A stretch of DNA of 31,785 nucleotides from the NCBI GenBank assembly GCA_049515555.1, contig JBEKTY010000106.1, forward strand, positions 1-31,785, read 5' to 3'. The position numbers were made by a program, and so were the translations under genes. The DNA is from JBEKTY01 sp049515555. Its GTDB lineage: Bacteria > Planctomycetota > Planctomycetia > Pirellulales > Thermoguttaceae. Position 1 is the stretch's first letter. The number at the start of each line of letters is the position of its first letter. Below, piece by piece: positions 1-9,100 of this stretch. The notes under the pieces were generated by a model that saw nothing but the letters and a program-made list of their open reading frames with translations, did not search any database and was not told the DNA's origin.

Positions 1-661
1 TCCCGTGACGGCCGCCACCGTGCAGCGACCGGCGACCTGGAGGGAAAATTGGGCAAGCTGCCGGCAATCTGGAGAAAGTTCAGCCTTGGTGGTCTAACAA
101 TTGTGATTTGCGGCACTAGGGGCCTTGGAAAGGGAACTGAGGGCCGGGAAGGCTCGGGCGGCGCTCGGGGGCGGCGGCGGCCTTTACACCGCCGGCTTTC
201 ACGCCGGGGCAAGCTCGCCGGTTGCAGCGGCCGGGCATTCGTCATCCGCGGCCCGATTGCCCGGCGGGACTGCCGTGGGAGGCTTTCCCCGGGAACTTCA
301 ACACATCACCCCGAAAACCTTGGAAAGTTCCGTGTTTTCTGGGGTTTTCTTGCATTTTCGCCAATTCGTGCCACGAAAAACCAAAATACGGGGAAAACCG
401 CCAAGAACCGGCGGTCGCGGGTGTCATTGACACCTGGGTGACCACGACCAGCGAGTGGCACCAGCCGAGCATCGACTGCCGACCTCCGTTGCTACGCCTG
501 CCAAGGTACTCGACTTAATTCCCTTCCGTTCGCGAAACTTGTCGCCATTCGCCGCACCTGGGGGGCCCGTAACCGAGTGTGTTGCGTGATTGCCCTCCAG
601 ACGCCTTTTGCCGGAACAGGGCACCGACCGAAGCGCGGCAATCCAGGCTAAGGCCCGCGAC
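1..661. other. Intergenic stretch, no gene recognised
   Basis: I see no convincing gene here. The open frames on both strands are short, arginine-, proline- and glycine-rich and look like by-products of high GC. Around 300 to 400 there are several runs of the type GGGAAAA or CGAAAAC, but no clean repeat unit, tRNA fold or terminator. The stretch lies downstream of the methyltransferase stop codon. Confidence 0.5.
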
Positions 662-2224
662 TCAAGCGACCAACAGCGACATTTCAGCCAGGTTCGACAG
701 GGCATGGCCCACGAGCTGCACCACGGTATTTTCATCCGCGTCGCTGAGGCGTTGGCCGTCACGGCGGATCTCCACGTCGCCCCGCGCCATCGCTTCGCGG
801 AGCGCCACGCCCAGCGCGGCGCGATCGTGCCGGCCGTCGAGCTTCGCCAGGAGGCAGCGGCTCAGGTCATTCAGGTGCACCTGCTCGTGGCGTCGGTTGG
901 TTACTCCGTCGGTGCGGGTCGCCTGCCAGCGGGCGACCGAAGTGGCCCCGGGGCAAGGGCCGGCCAACGGCACGCTCCGCGGCCCCGCCACCAGCACGCG
1001 CAGCAAGCGCCGCGAGAACAGGATAAGCAGGTCCGCGGCGAGCCGGTGGCGGTGCGGCGCCAGGTCGCCCACTTGCCGGCCGGCCGTCAGCGCTTTGTCG
1101 CAAGCTGCGGCCAGCAGGTCCGCGAAGCCCAGGCAGCTCGGCCAATTCTCGTTGAGCACTGCCAAGGCCGCCTTGGTCAAGGGCGCGGAGGCCGTCAGTT
1201 CCTCGTGCCCCGCCCGGCAGACCAGCGGCTCGTCCGTCTCTAGGCCCAGCGGCGGCATTTCCAGCCGGGCCTCCAAGGCTACGTCGCAATCGGCTAATTG
1301 CAGGGGATCGATCGCCGTCTGCACCACGCGCTCGGCGTGGCAGACCAATGACGAGCGGAAGGTGCGGTTGCGGAGGAAATCGAGGTACTGCTCTTGCACC
1401 AGCCGCGGGGCGTTCTTCAGGATCGCGGCGATCTCCTCGCCGAAATTCGCGGCAAGCATAGTGTTGAACTCGGCGTCGCCCAAGTATTGTAGGCCGGCCG
1501 CGGCCACCCGCTCGGCGAACTGGTAGAAGTACAGCGGCTCGTTGTCGTCCTCCAGGTGCTCGTGGAACAGATAGCCGTCGCCACACTTGGAGAGAATGGC
1601 GGCCTCGTCGCGGAGGAGCTGCCGGTAGGTCTCGCTGCGCCCGGTAGCCATGCCGGTGAGAAAGTCCAGCAGCAGCCGCGCCTGGATGATCTTGGTTCTG
1701 GGGTCGCCGAAACGGCGGACGTGGTAGCGCATCATGTCGCGGATCACGCCCCGCAGATGCCAGCCGGGATAGGCGTTGTAGCTCAGGTAGAACACGCCTT
1801 GGGGGTGCAGGTGGCGACGGCCGATGCCCAGGATTTTCTCGCGGATCGCCGCCGGTACCCAGGAGTACACGCCGTGGCAGAGGATGTAGTCGAATGTACC
1901 GGCATCGGCGGGGAAGTCGGCCAGGTCGAGCTGGCGGATCTCGAGGTTGCCCACGCCCACTGCGCGGACCGCCGCTTGCCCTTCGGCCACCTGCTGCCCC
2001 GAGGCGTCGATGCCCAGGAAACTGCTTTCCGGCAGGTCCGCCGCCATGGGCAGCAGGTTGCCGCCCGAGGCACATCCTAGCTCCAGCACGCGGCAGCGGC
2101 GCGGGCTGGGCGGGTCGAGCCCGAAGAGCCGCGCCAGCGCGGCCAGGTAGCATGGGTGCGTCCGCCGGATGGGCAGGCTGGGATACGGGACCGCGTCGTA
2201 GGAGGTTGCCGGGGGTACATCCAT
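662..2224 (-). CDS. SAM-dependent methyltransferase with methyltransferase-regulatory domain
   Basis: This is a 520-aa protein. Its N-terminal third is a class I (Rossmann) methyltransferase: SAM motif I is VLELGCASGGN near residues 45 to 55, an acidic SAM-binding position follows in FLGIDAS, and FDYILCHGVYSWVP near residue 110 is the post-II region. The middle part (about 210 to 300) matches the regulatory domain that accompanies this methyltransferase class, and the C-terminal half is a less conserved extension ending near residue 520. The opening YDAVPYPSLP then RTHP is typical of this family. The substrate is unknown; family members are annotated only as methyltransferases. It starts at an ATG with only a weak ribosome site. 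It lies 74 nt downstream of the LEPR-type protein on the same strand, so the two could be co-transcribed. Confidence 0.88.
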   Translation of the reverse strand: MDVPPATSYDAVPYPSLPIRRTHPCYLAALARLFGLDPPSPRRCRVLELGCASGGNLLPMAADLPESSFLGIDASGQQVAEGQAAVRAVGVGNLEIRQLDLADFPADAGTFDYILCHGVYSWVPAAIREKILGIGRRHLHPQGVFYLSYNAYPGWHLRGVIRDMMRYHVRRFGDPRTKIIQARLLLDFLTGMATGRSETYRQLLRDEAAILSKCGDGYLFHEHLEDDNEPLYFYQFAERVAAAGLQYLGDAEFNTMLAANFGEEIAAILKNAPRLVQEQYLDFLRNRTFRSSLVCHAERVVQTAIDPLQLADCDVALEARLEMPPLGLETDEPLVCRAGHEELTASAPLTKAALAVLNENWPSCLGFADLLAAACDKALTAGRQVGDLAPHRHRLAADLLILFSRRLLRVLVAGPRSVPLAGPCPGATSVARWQATRTDGVTNRRHEQVHLNDLSRCLLAKLDGRHDRAALGVALREAMARGDVEIRRDGQRLSDADENTVVQLVGHALSNLAEMSLLVA

Positions 2225-2298
2225 AGCGGGCTCAAAGCGGCAGGTACGCCCCGCGGGCCTGGATCGTCGCCCCTGCCGCCGCTGGTGCGGGCGATCTC

Positions 2299-4239
2299 CT
2301 ATTGCGTGGTGGTTGCAAAATGGACGGTCACCGGCGCGACGGCAAATTGATTGCCGGCGATGTTCAGCTTGTTGCGTGATCCGCTGCCGCCGTCGAACCG
2401 GGCGGTGCCGTCAATCGTCGATCCCGCGACGATGATTGTGTCGTTGCCGCCGCCGGCGACCTGCAATTGGCCGGTGACCAGCACGTCCTGCAGAACTACT
2501 TTGGAGGGTCCCGGCTGCGGACCCGGCAGGGTGCTCGCCGTGAAGAACATGTCGGTGGCCAGCAGACCGAAACTCGGCCCGCCGCCGGTCTGGGAACTGC
2601 CGGTCTTGGCCGGGCCAAGGTAGAAGTTGCTCGGCCCGAGGCTCGTTACGTTGAGTTGTCCGCTGAGGTTAATGTCGCTGAGCTGGATGTTCGAGGGGGT
2701 CTGCGCGGAGGGGCTGGTGAGGTTGAGGGTCATGCCGCCGGCCTGCACCCCGTCGGCCGTCATGCTCAAGACCCCGGGGGCCACGTTGACCGCCAACGTA
2801 TCCTGGCTGGCTACGCCGCCCGTGGGTGCCGTGAGTTCCTCTTGGAGCGCGCCGAACTTCAGGAAGAAGTCGCCGGCGGTGTTCCCCTGCGCCGTGCAGC
2901 TCATGCGGCCCGCCGCCGACTCGATGTCCAGCTTGTGCGCCACGTGGCATTCCAGGAGTTTGGGGCTAGACTTGTCGGTCGCGGAACTTCCCATGTTAAG
3001 CGACAGGCTGTCGGCGTTGACGTTGTAAACCTCGGCATTGTGCACCGTGCCGTGGGTGCTCACCGTCAGCACGCCGCCAACGCTGACGTCGGTAGTGCCG
3101 CTGTCGCTGGCGAGGTCCTCTCGGATCCCGTCGAGCTTCAGGTAGATCTCGCCGCCGCCGCTGTTCTCCACCGAGCCGTCCGTAGTGCCGGTGGTCTCGA
3201 TGTCCAGCTTGTGCGCCACCTGGCTGCCGCTGACGTCGAAGGAAGACTGGCCGGACGTGGAACTGCCCATCAGCAGCGAGACGTCATCGGCCTGGACCGC
3301 GTTGACCATGATCTCATCATTGTGTTTAGAGTCGCTGCTGGCGGTAAGCCCACCTCCGACGACGACGCCGTTGGTGGCGGTGAGGTCCGCCTTGATGCCG
3401 TCGAGCTTGAGGTAAAGCTCGCCGGCGGAGCTGTTCTGGACCGAGCCGTCGGTGGCGCCGGTGCCCTCGATGTCCAGCTTGTGCGCTATCGAGCTGTTGC
3501 TGACGCCCCAGGACCAGGACGAGCCGGGATACAGTTTCGGCGTCGCTTTCGAAATCGTGACGTCATCGCCCTGTACGCCGTTGAGTTCGATCCACGCGTC
3601 GTGGCTTTTGTCGCTGCTGACCGTGAGCCCACCGACGGTGACGCCGTTGGCGGCAGTGAGGTCCGCCTGCATTCCGTCCAACTTAAGGTAAATCTCGCCA
3701 GCGTTGTCAAGCCCGCCGGAGAAGCTGCCGGCGAAGCTGTTGGTGACGGAGCCGTTTGTGCCGCCGGTCGTCTCGATGTCCAGCTTGTGCGTCACCTGGG
3801 CGTCAGTGACGTCGAAGGAAGACTGGTCGCTGGGCAGGGCGCCCATCTTGAGGAAGAAGCTGTCGGCCTGGACCCCGTTGATTTCGCCTTTGTGCAGCGT
3901 GCCGTGGCTGCTCAGCGTGAGCCCAGTCCCGACGGTGACGCCGCTGGCGCCGGTGAGGTCCGCCAGGATTCCGTCGAGTTTGAGGTAAATCTCGCCGGCG
4001 GTGCTGTTGTCCGTGGAAATGTCGCTGCCGCCGGTGGTCTCGATGTCCAGCTTGTGCGTCACCAGGCTGCCGCTCACGTCCACCGTGGACTGATTGCTGG
4101 GCAGACTGCCGATTTTGATGAAACCCGAATCGGCCTGCGACTGATCGAGCGTGACGTTTGCTGGCCCGAGGCTCGTGACGCTGAGCGCGCCGGCGATCGT
4201 GCTGTTCTCGAGCTGGACCGCCCCGCCTGACTTGTCCAT
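2299..4239 (-). CDS. Repeat-rich C-terminal part of LEPR-type surface protein (frameshifted)
   Basis: This 646-aa frame begins at an internal ATG and continues the protein whose N-terminus lies at 4248 to 4826 in another frame. The frame is open upstream of the ATG and reads NGDVTAT-MDKSGG, matching the style of the repeats that follow, so the ATG is not a natural start. The protein holds five units of about 89 to 102 residues, each with HKLDIE, then EIYLKLDGI, then a VTVGG/LTVSS turn, then an SSFDV segment. Such regular Gly/Asp/Ser-rich repeats suggest a parallel beta-helix exposed outside the cell. The C-terminus changes to the non-repeat pattern GNDTIIVAGSTIDGTARFDGG. No membrane anchor or sorting signal is visible. 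Function is unknown; adhesin-like or structural is an inference. Confidence 0.75.
   Translation of the reverse strand: MDKSGGAVQLENSTIAGALSVTSLGPANVTLDQSQADSGFIKIGSLPSNQSTVDVSGSLVTHKLDIETTGGSDISTDNSTAGEIYLKLDGILADLTGASGVTVGTGLTLSSHGTLHKGEINGVQADSFFLKMGALPSDQSSFDVTDAQVTHKLDIETTGGTNGSVTNSFAGSFSGGLDNAGEIYLKLDGMQADLTAANGVTVGGLTVSSDKSHDAWIELNGVQGDDVTISKATPKLYPGSSWSWGVSNSSIAHKLDIEGTGATDGSVQNSSAGELYLKLDGIKADLTATNGVVVGGGLTASSDSKHNDEIMVNAVQADDVSLLMGSSTSGQSSFDVSGSQVAHKLDIETTGTTDGSVENSGGGEIYLKLDGIREDLASDSGTTDVSVGGVLTVSTHGTVHNAEVYNVNADSLSLNMGSSATDKSSPKLLECHVAHKLDIESAAGRMSCTAQGNTAGDFFLKFGALQEELTAPTGGVASQDTLAVNVAPGVLSMTADGVQAGGMTLNLTSPSAQTPSNIQLSDINLSGQLNVTSLGPSNFYLGPAKTGSSQTGGGPSFGLLATDMFFTASTLPGPQPGPSKVVLQDVLVTGQLQVAGGGNDTIIVAGSTIDGTARFDGGSGSRNKLNIAGNQFAVAPVTVHFATTTQ
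2921..4060 (-). repeat. Five tandem protein-coding repeats of about 270 to 306 bp
   Basis: The sequence encoding HKLDIE is marked on the plus strand by TCGATGTCCAGCTTGTGCG, which recurs at 2921, 3197, 3467, 3773 and 4040. The spacings are 276, 270, 306 and 267 bp, all multiples of three, so the array keeps frame. Nucleotide identity is high at the boundaries and lower between them, which fits unit duplication followed by drift. Confidence 0.85.
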
Positions 4240-4247
4240 AGTAGCCG

Positions 4248-4826
4248 TTACGTCACCGTTGAACGTCGTGTCGCGCCCGCCAGGACCGCGCTGGCATAAC
4301 CCTGCTGGGCTTGCAGAACGAGGGCTGGGCCGGTTCCACCTCCACCGTCGATCGTCGTGTCGTCGATCTCCACACTGTCCACCGTTTCGTTCGGGATGAA
4401 ACCCTTGCAGGTGATGCTCACAGTGCTGACGCTGAAATCGGCAATGCGAATAGTGTTGTGGCCTGTGCCGGGGGTGATAGAGATTGCGAACGGGCTGAGC
4501 GGCTGTCCCGCTACGCCCTGCATGTCCAGACTGTCAGTGCCAGCGCCCAGACTGACCCGGATCCCCGCCGTTGCGCCGCTCAGCGTCACCGCCGCACCCG
4601 GTGTGCCGCCGTTGAGCGATGTCTTGGCGCCCGGAGTAATCAGGAATGTGCCGGGCTGGACACCTGTGCCGCCCGACGTATCCACCTGGTCGATGGCCAC
4701 CACGTTGGCGTTGGAGTCGCCGGTGACGATCAAGGTCCCACTGACGACGCTGACGGTCACGCTCAGCAGGGTCCGCCTTTCCAACAACTCGATCCGAAGC
4801 TTGCGCCCTCGCGATTTCGCTACCAT
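4248..4826 (-). CDS. N-terminal part of LEPR-type exported protein (frameshifted)
   Basis: The start is the ATG at 4826 (MVAKSRGRKLRIELLER), preceded by AGGAGAAGG with 7-nt spacing between AGGAG and the ATG; a longer frame to 4955 lacks such a site. Residues around 7 to 22 (RKLRIELLERRTLLSV) are the planctomycetal LEPR-like N-terminal motif found on many large secreted or surface proteins of this phylum, although the Leu-Glu-Pro-Arg core is only loosely kept. The rest is Gly/Ser/Thr-rich beta structure. The frame runs into TAA at 4248 after ATRRSTVT. If the frame is changed by one base near 4268 to 4285, translation continues as RDTTFNGDVTAT into the downstream 646-aa frame. The intact product would be about 840 aa. 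Confidence 0.75.
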   Translation of the reverse strand: MVAKSRGRKLRIELLERRTLLSVTVSVVSGTLIVTGDSNANVVAIDQVDTSGGTGVQPGTFLITPGAKTSLNGGTPGAAVTLSGATAGIRVSLGAGTDSLDMQGVAGQPLSPFAISITPGTGHNTIRIADFSVSTVSITCKGFIPNETVDSVEIDDTTIDGGGGTGPALVLQAQQGYASAVLAGATRRSTVT

Positions 4827-6136
4827 AGCCCTTCTCCTCATGTTGAGAGAATGTGTCAGTTTGCTGATGAGCAATCGCTTATGGCCAGCAGAGATTGGGG
4901 CAATGAAGGCCGCTCCACCCCCATTACTGCCAGAGAATCGGGTCCAACGGCGCAAGTCTCAGTGTACATCACCCCTCCGAAAATGGGAAGCGTCCTACCG
5001 CCAGGAAACGCCGAGATTCTCAAGGGACCGTCCGAATGCTTAACTCTCCGGAGGGGCATTGGAGCGGCTTGTCCCCCACCTGCGGTGTACGACAAGATGA
5101 TCGCCGTCTCAGACCTTTGGACCGTCGCGTGGGGGGATCACCTCGCCGTCAAGCCAGGTCCGGTAGTCCACACCGCCGACCAGCACGAGGATAGCCAGGA
5201 TTTCGGGCACTTCGTAATGGGATGCAGCCGCCGGATGACCGTCTTCGACCAGAGGGGGCAGCGTCGCAAGATTTCCGTCTTGGGCCTCGGGGAATTGCAC
5301 CAGCCACCTTTCAGGCCCAGGTTCCTGATGGTGAGGTTTGCAACGTCGGTGTTGTCACAATCCTTCCCCGAAAGTGAGACCGCTGCCAGCCGTTCCGGAA
5401 GGCTATGCGGATCGAATCTCCGGCGGTCGGGATCTGCCTTACCCGGGCGTGCCGGTGGCCCCGTAGGATTGCCTCGCTTTGGCCCGGGGGTTGGTCGCGG
5501 GGATGTCGGCAATCGACATTTTGCAGATATCTGCAAAGTCTGCCGTGTATCTGCCCGGAGCCTGAAACCGGTCTGCCTCGGCTACCTCTCGAACATACGC
5601 CTCGATTCTCTGAATATGCATACAGCAGGCCGGGGATGGCCTGGTTGGCACCCGCGGTATCTGGGAACAATCTACATCCAGCAAGCAATCCTAAGTCGTT
5701 CTTGGTTTTCTTGGAGGTCGTCGGCGGGCTTTTGCGGCTGGGCAGCCCCGAGGTTCTGGGGCGGCTCTTGCCGGCCCCCCGAATGCGGTTCGACGGCATT
5801 GGAAACCTCATTTCCGACGGCTTTTCTGCTTTGAATACCGAAATGGCAGTTTCGGAGTCTCGTGGCCGCAAAATCAGGCAAGACGGCGGACGGCCAGATG
5901 GTTGCCGGAAAACGACGGGTTTCTGGCTGAACCCCTTCTGATGGTGTTTGCGCGCGGAGGAGGGGTGACCGACGCAGGCTAGCTGGGCTGACGGCGTTCC
6001 CGGAAACGGTCCTTTGATAGGAGTCCCAGCATAGGCATGACCAATGACTCAACCCGGCCGCCTGCAATATCTTTTGAAGTGGCGGCGTCACCCTCCAAAC
6101 GATCTGTCAGCCGGGACTTTTCAATCTACCCGGCGG
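4827..6136. other. Gene-free stretch with one repeat copy and possible gene remnants
   Basis: No intact gene is recognised in these 1.3 kb. The long plus-strand open frame crossing 4311 to 5834 is antisense to the LEPR gene for its first half and has no recognisable motif. On the minus strand between about 5109 and 5380, two frames carry protein-like patches (for example NTDVANLTIRNLGLKGGW and HYEVPEILAILVLVGG) interrupted by stops and frame changes, so this may be a decayed gene. I cannot name it. The 93- to 95-bp repeat with the 18-bp palindrome sits at 5508 to 5602. Confidence 0.45.
5508..5602. repeat. Dispersed 95-bp repeat, copy 1, with 18-bp palindrome
   Basis: This segment is nearly identical to 18922..19014, differing by a 2-nt indel and a few substitutions. 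It contains the perfect palindrome TTTGCAGATATCTGCAAA at 5520..5537 and then TGCCGTGTATCTGCCCGG and CTCGAACATACGCCT. The flanks on either side are unrelated between the copies. Read on the minus strand it gives AYVREVAEADRFQA, but the 2-nt indel breaks the frame relative to copy 2. Confidence 0.85.
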
Positions 6137-9100
6137 CTATCGCCTCGCATGTCGGCGGACCCACTCCAGATCGGCCTGGCACAGCTTCTCGAGCGGAAGC
6201 GTGACGACTGTTCCATCGGGCCGCCGCAGCCGCACCTGCCCCTCCGCCAGCCCGGCAAATGCCGCCTCGACCCGATGCTGGCCGCTGGCGTCGGTCCATG
6301 CCCGCAGCGCGTCTTTGGGCTTGGTGGCGACCGGCGGGGTCTTGTCGGCTGCTGGTTTATCCGTGTTCGCCGGATTGGAGGCAGGCATCCCGTTGGCAGC
6401 GGGCCGGAAGATCCACGCCTCGCCGTCCAGCATCTTGAGCTCCAACTCGTGGTAAGTCACGCGGCCGCGATCGACACCGATGCCCAACGTCCGCAAATTT
6501 GGTATTGTCGGATAAGGCATGGGAGTAATCGCGGACTCCGGCCCTTTCCAGTGTATATACGGCTGGCCATCCAACTCGACTGTCAACTCGGCTTCTTCTG
6601 CCACGCACCCGACCCGTACGCGAAACGCATGCCGACGACCAACCTCGACCTTACTGGGACTTACTCGCGTCGGGTTGTCCGCGTCCCCTGCGGTCCTTCC
6701 TCGAACCATCTCAAAGCCGGAGACACCACCGCTAAGCCAGTGAATCTGCCCTCGGCATCGGATTGTCGGGAGAAGGATGGTTGGCGATGCTTGCTCAGGC
6801 AGGGTGAAACTGCCCGATAGCTCGTAGTTTCCGCGAGGCCAGACCGGCAGAACGACACGTCCCGACTTGTCCCCAGATGCAGACAACTCCAAACCGCTGT
6901 GCGACCGTTTGGCCGTGACATCAAACACCGCATGTTCCAGATCCGCCAGCGGCAGCAAATCGACCGTACCGGGGGCAGCGACCACGGTCGCGCCGGGCGG
7001 GGCGGCTGGCTGGGGCGTCGGAAGTGGTTCCAGAAGGCAACCCCCTCCCTGAGATGATACGAACTGCAGTTGCTCCACCATCACGTCCGCGTCGCCCAAG
7101 GCCAGGCCCATCATTCGCGAATCCGGCGCATCCCATACGGGGGGGAGCATGGTTAGCGCCCGTTGCGGTCCTTGCCAGTTGATGATTCGCCGGCCATCCA
7201 GATCGACCGTCACTTCGGCCTGATCGGCCTGCAATTCAACTCGTGCCTCAAACGTGTAGGACTGTCCGTCGGCAACCTTCACCGCGCAGTTCGTGGGATT
7301 CACTGGATCGCCGACGGCGCGTTGCTCAACCTGATCCAGCCCGGTGGTAGCATGATCTTCGTGATCGAAGGTCAGCATCGTCTTGCCGCGGCCCGCGGGA
7401 AGGAGGAAGCCAACGGTCTTATGTCCGCCGCTTCGCGTGCGTGTGAACCTCCCGCGAAGAATATACCCTCCGGCCGGCACCACCGGGATCGGTAATACCG
7501 TGCGGCCCGAGGAAACGAAGGCAGCAGTTCTCGGTTTTCGCGCGTCGGACTTTGTTGCGGCGGCGTTTTTTCTCAGCCAGGGAAGGAAATCAACAGTCTG
7601 GTCCTTTGCAAGGGAAGCGATCAAGCCGCCCCAGAGCCGGGTTACGCCGTACCAATCCATGGAGACGACGGTCTGATCATCCGGCGAGAATCCGGCCCAG
7701 ATGATCCCATCTTGATGGGCTTCGATCTTGAGGATCTCCCGGCCTCGGGCAGGATCCCAGAGTCGCAACGTACGATCCTTACTGGCCGAAAGCAACCGCT
7801 TCCCGTCGCTGCTGAACGCCAGCGACCGCACGGCGGAGGCATGTCCTCTCAACTCGTGCAACCACCGCGACTGAAACTGCGGCAGCCGCAACTCCGGCCA
7901 GGACCAGACGTGAATCGTGCGGTCGCCGTCGCCGCCACTTGTCGCCAGGTACTTGCCATCCAGACTGAATTCCAAGGCTTCGCCATCGAAGTGACACTCA
8001 CTTTGGGCTTGGCTCTCTTTCTGCAATTCCCCCGCCCGCCAGTTCCAGACTCGCAATCGGCCTTCGCCGTTGAGGGCGGCAAGCTCCTGGTCGCCCGGTG
8101 CGAAGCGGAGTCTCTTCACATCCTTGAAGCTGTCGAGGATACGGATATCCCGGCCGGAACGCGCGTCCTGAATATGGATGCGATCCCGGTCATCGGATGT
8201 GGCTACATACCGGCCGTCCGCCGTAGCTCCGGGAAAACAATCATACCTTTCCCTCGACGGCGGCAAAGCAACCTGCCACAAAACGGCGCCGTTCCAGAGA
8301 TCGCAGGTTCGCAGCTTCCAGGTTTGTAACGTCCAACCGGACCCTACGCTGAGAAGGCGCCGGCGGTCCGCGGTAATGCGACCGCCGATATCGAGCATCT
8401 TCGCACCCAAGGCAACGTCGTAGACGGCACGAGGCGTGCCGACCAGGGTCAGCGGAGGCGAGGCCAGGGGGATGTGCTCCGCGGCGGTTGGCTGGTCCAG
8501 CGTCAGGGTTTCCATCTGGACCCGAGTCGGCAAGACCCGGAAACAGGAACGGTCTTTCGCCACCACGCGGGCCCCGTCCGGCGACAGCCCCAAACAGGCT
8601 GCGCCCGGAATCTGGTACACGCATCGTTTCGACTTGAGATCGACGACCATGCCGTCCCCCGAGTATTTGAGTGTCACCAATATCTTGCCGTCGGCACTGA
8701 GGGCAACGGCCGTGAAGTCGCCATACGTCTCGTTGAAGATCTCGACCGGCTTGCCTTCGTGAATATTCCAGGCCCCCACAATTTCTTGCCCCGCAACGGC
8801 TACCACGCTGCCATCGCGAGAACAGGCCACGCTGCAATCGTAATATTGGTTCTTGGGCAAGGATGGCAAGGTCGTGGGGACCTGTTCGCCGGAGGAGGCA
8901 TCCCACAGGTTAACGATGTTCTTGTCCACATCGGCTTGCACGACGAACAGCCGGCCGCTCTCGCCTTGCCAGGCAAGATCATGGGGGTAGTGCTTGATGG
9001 CAAGCACTCGACCGGGCTTTCCGTCAGCCGCGTCCCAGATGCGGACCGTCTGGTCGGCGCTGGCCGTGGCGATCGACTTTCCATCGGGGCTGAACGCCAG

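Noticed and set aside
579..1526. Plus-strand open frame of 315 codons
   Set aside because: It is antisense to the methyltransferase, whose motifs are clear on the minus strand.
867..2153. Minus-strand open frame of 428 codons in another frame of the methyltransferase
   Set aside because: It is Arg/Pro/Ala-rich without domains; the neighbouring frame has the SAM motif.
2921..4060. Regularly spaced repeats that might suggest a CRISPR array
   Set aside because: The units are 267 to 306 bp, keep reading frame and encode a repeat protein; no short identical repeats with unique spacers are present.
2467..4230. Plus-strand open frame of 587 codons opposite the repeat protein
   Set aside because: It mirrors the tandem repeats of the minus-strand gene (LDVQLVRH opposite HKLDIE) and is only their complement.
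5109..5357. Possible transposase fragment (HYEVPEILAILVLVGGVDY) on the minus strand
   Set aside because: The likeness to transposase N-termini is weak, no catalytic residues or terminal repeats are seen, and the frame is interrupted.
4311..5834. Long plus-strand open frame of 507 codons
   Set aside because: Its first half is antisense to the LEPR-type gene, the composition is Arg/Pro/Ser-rich and no motif is visible; it is a by-product of high GC.
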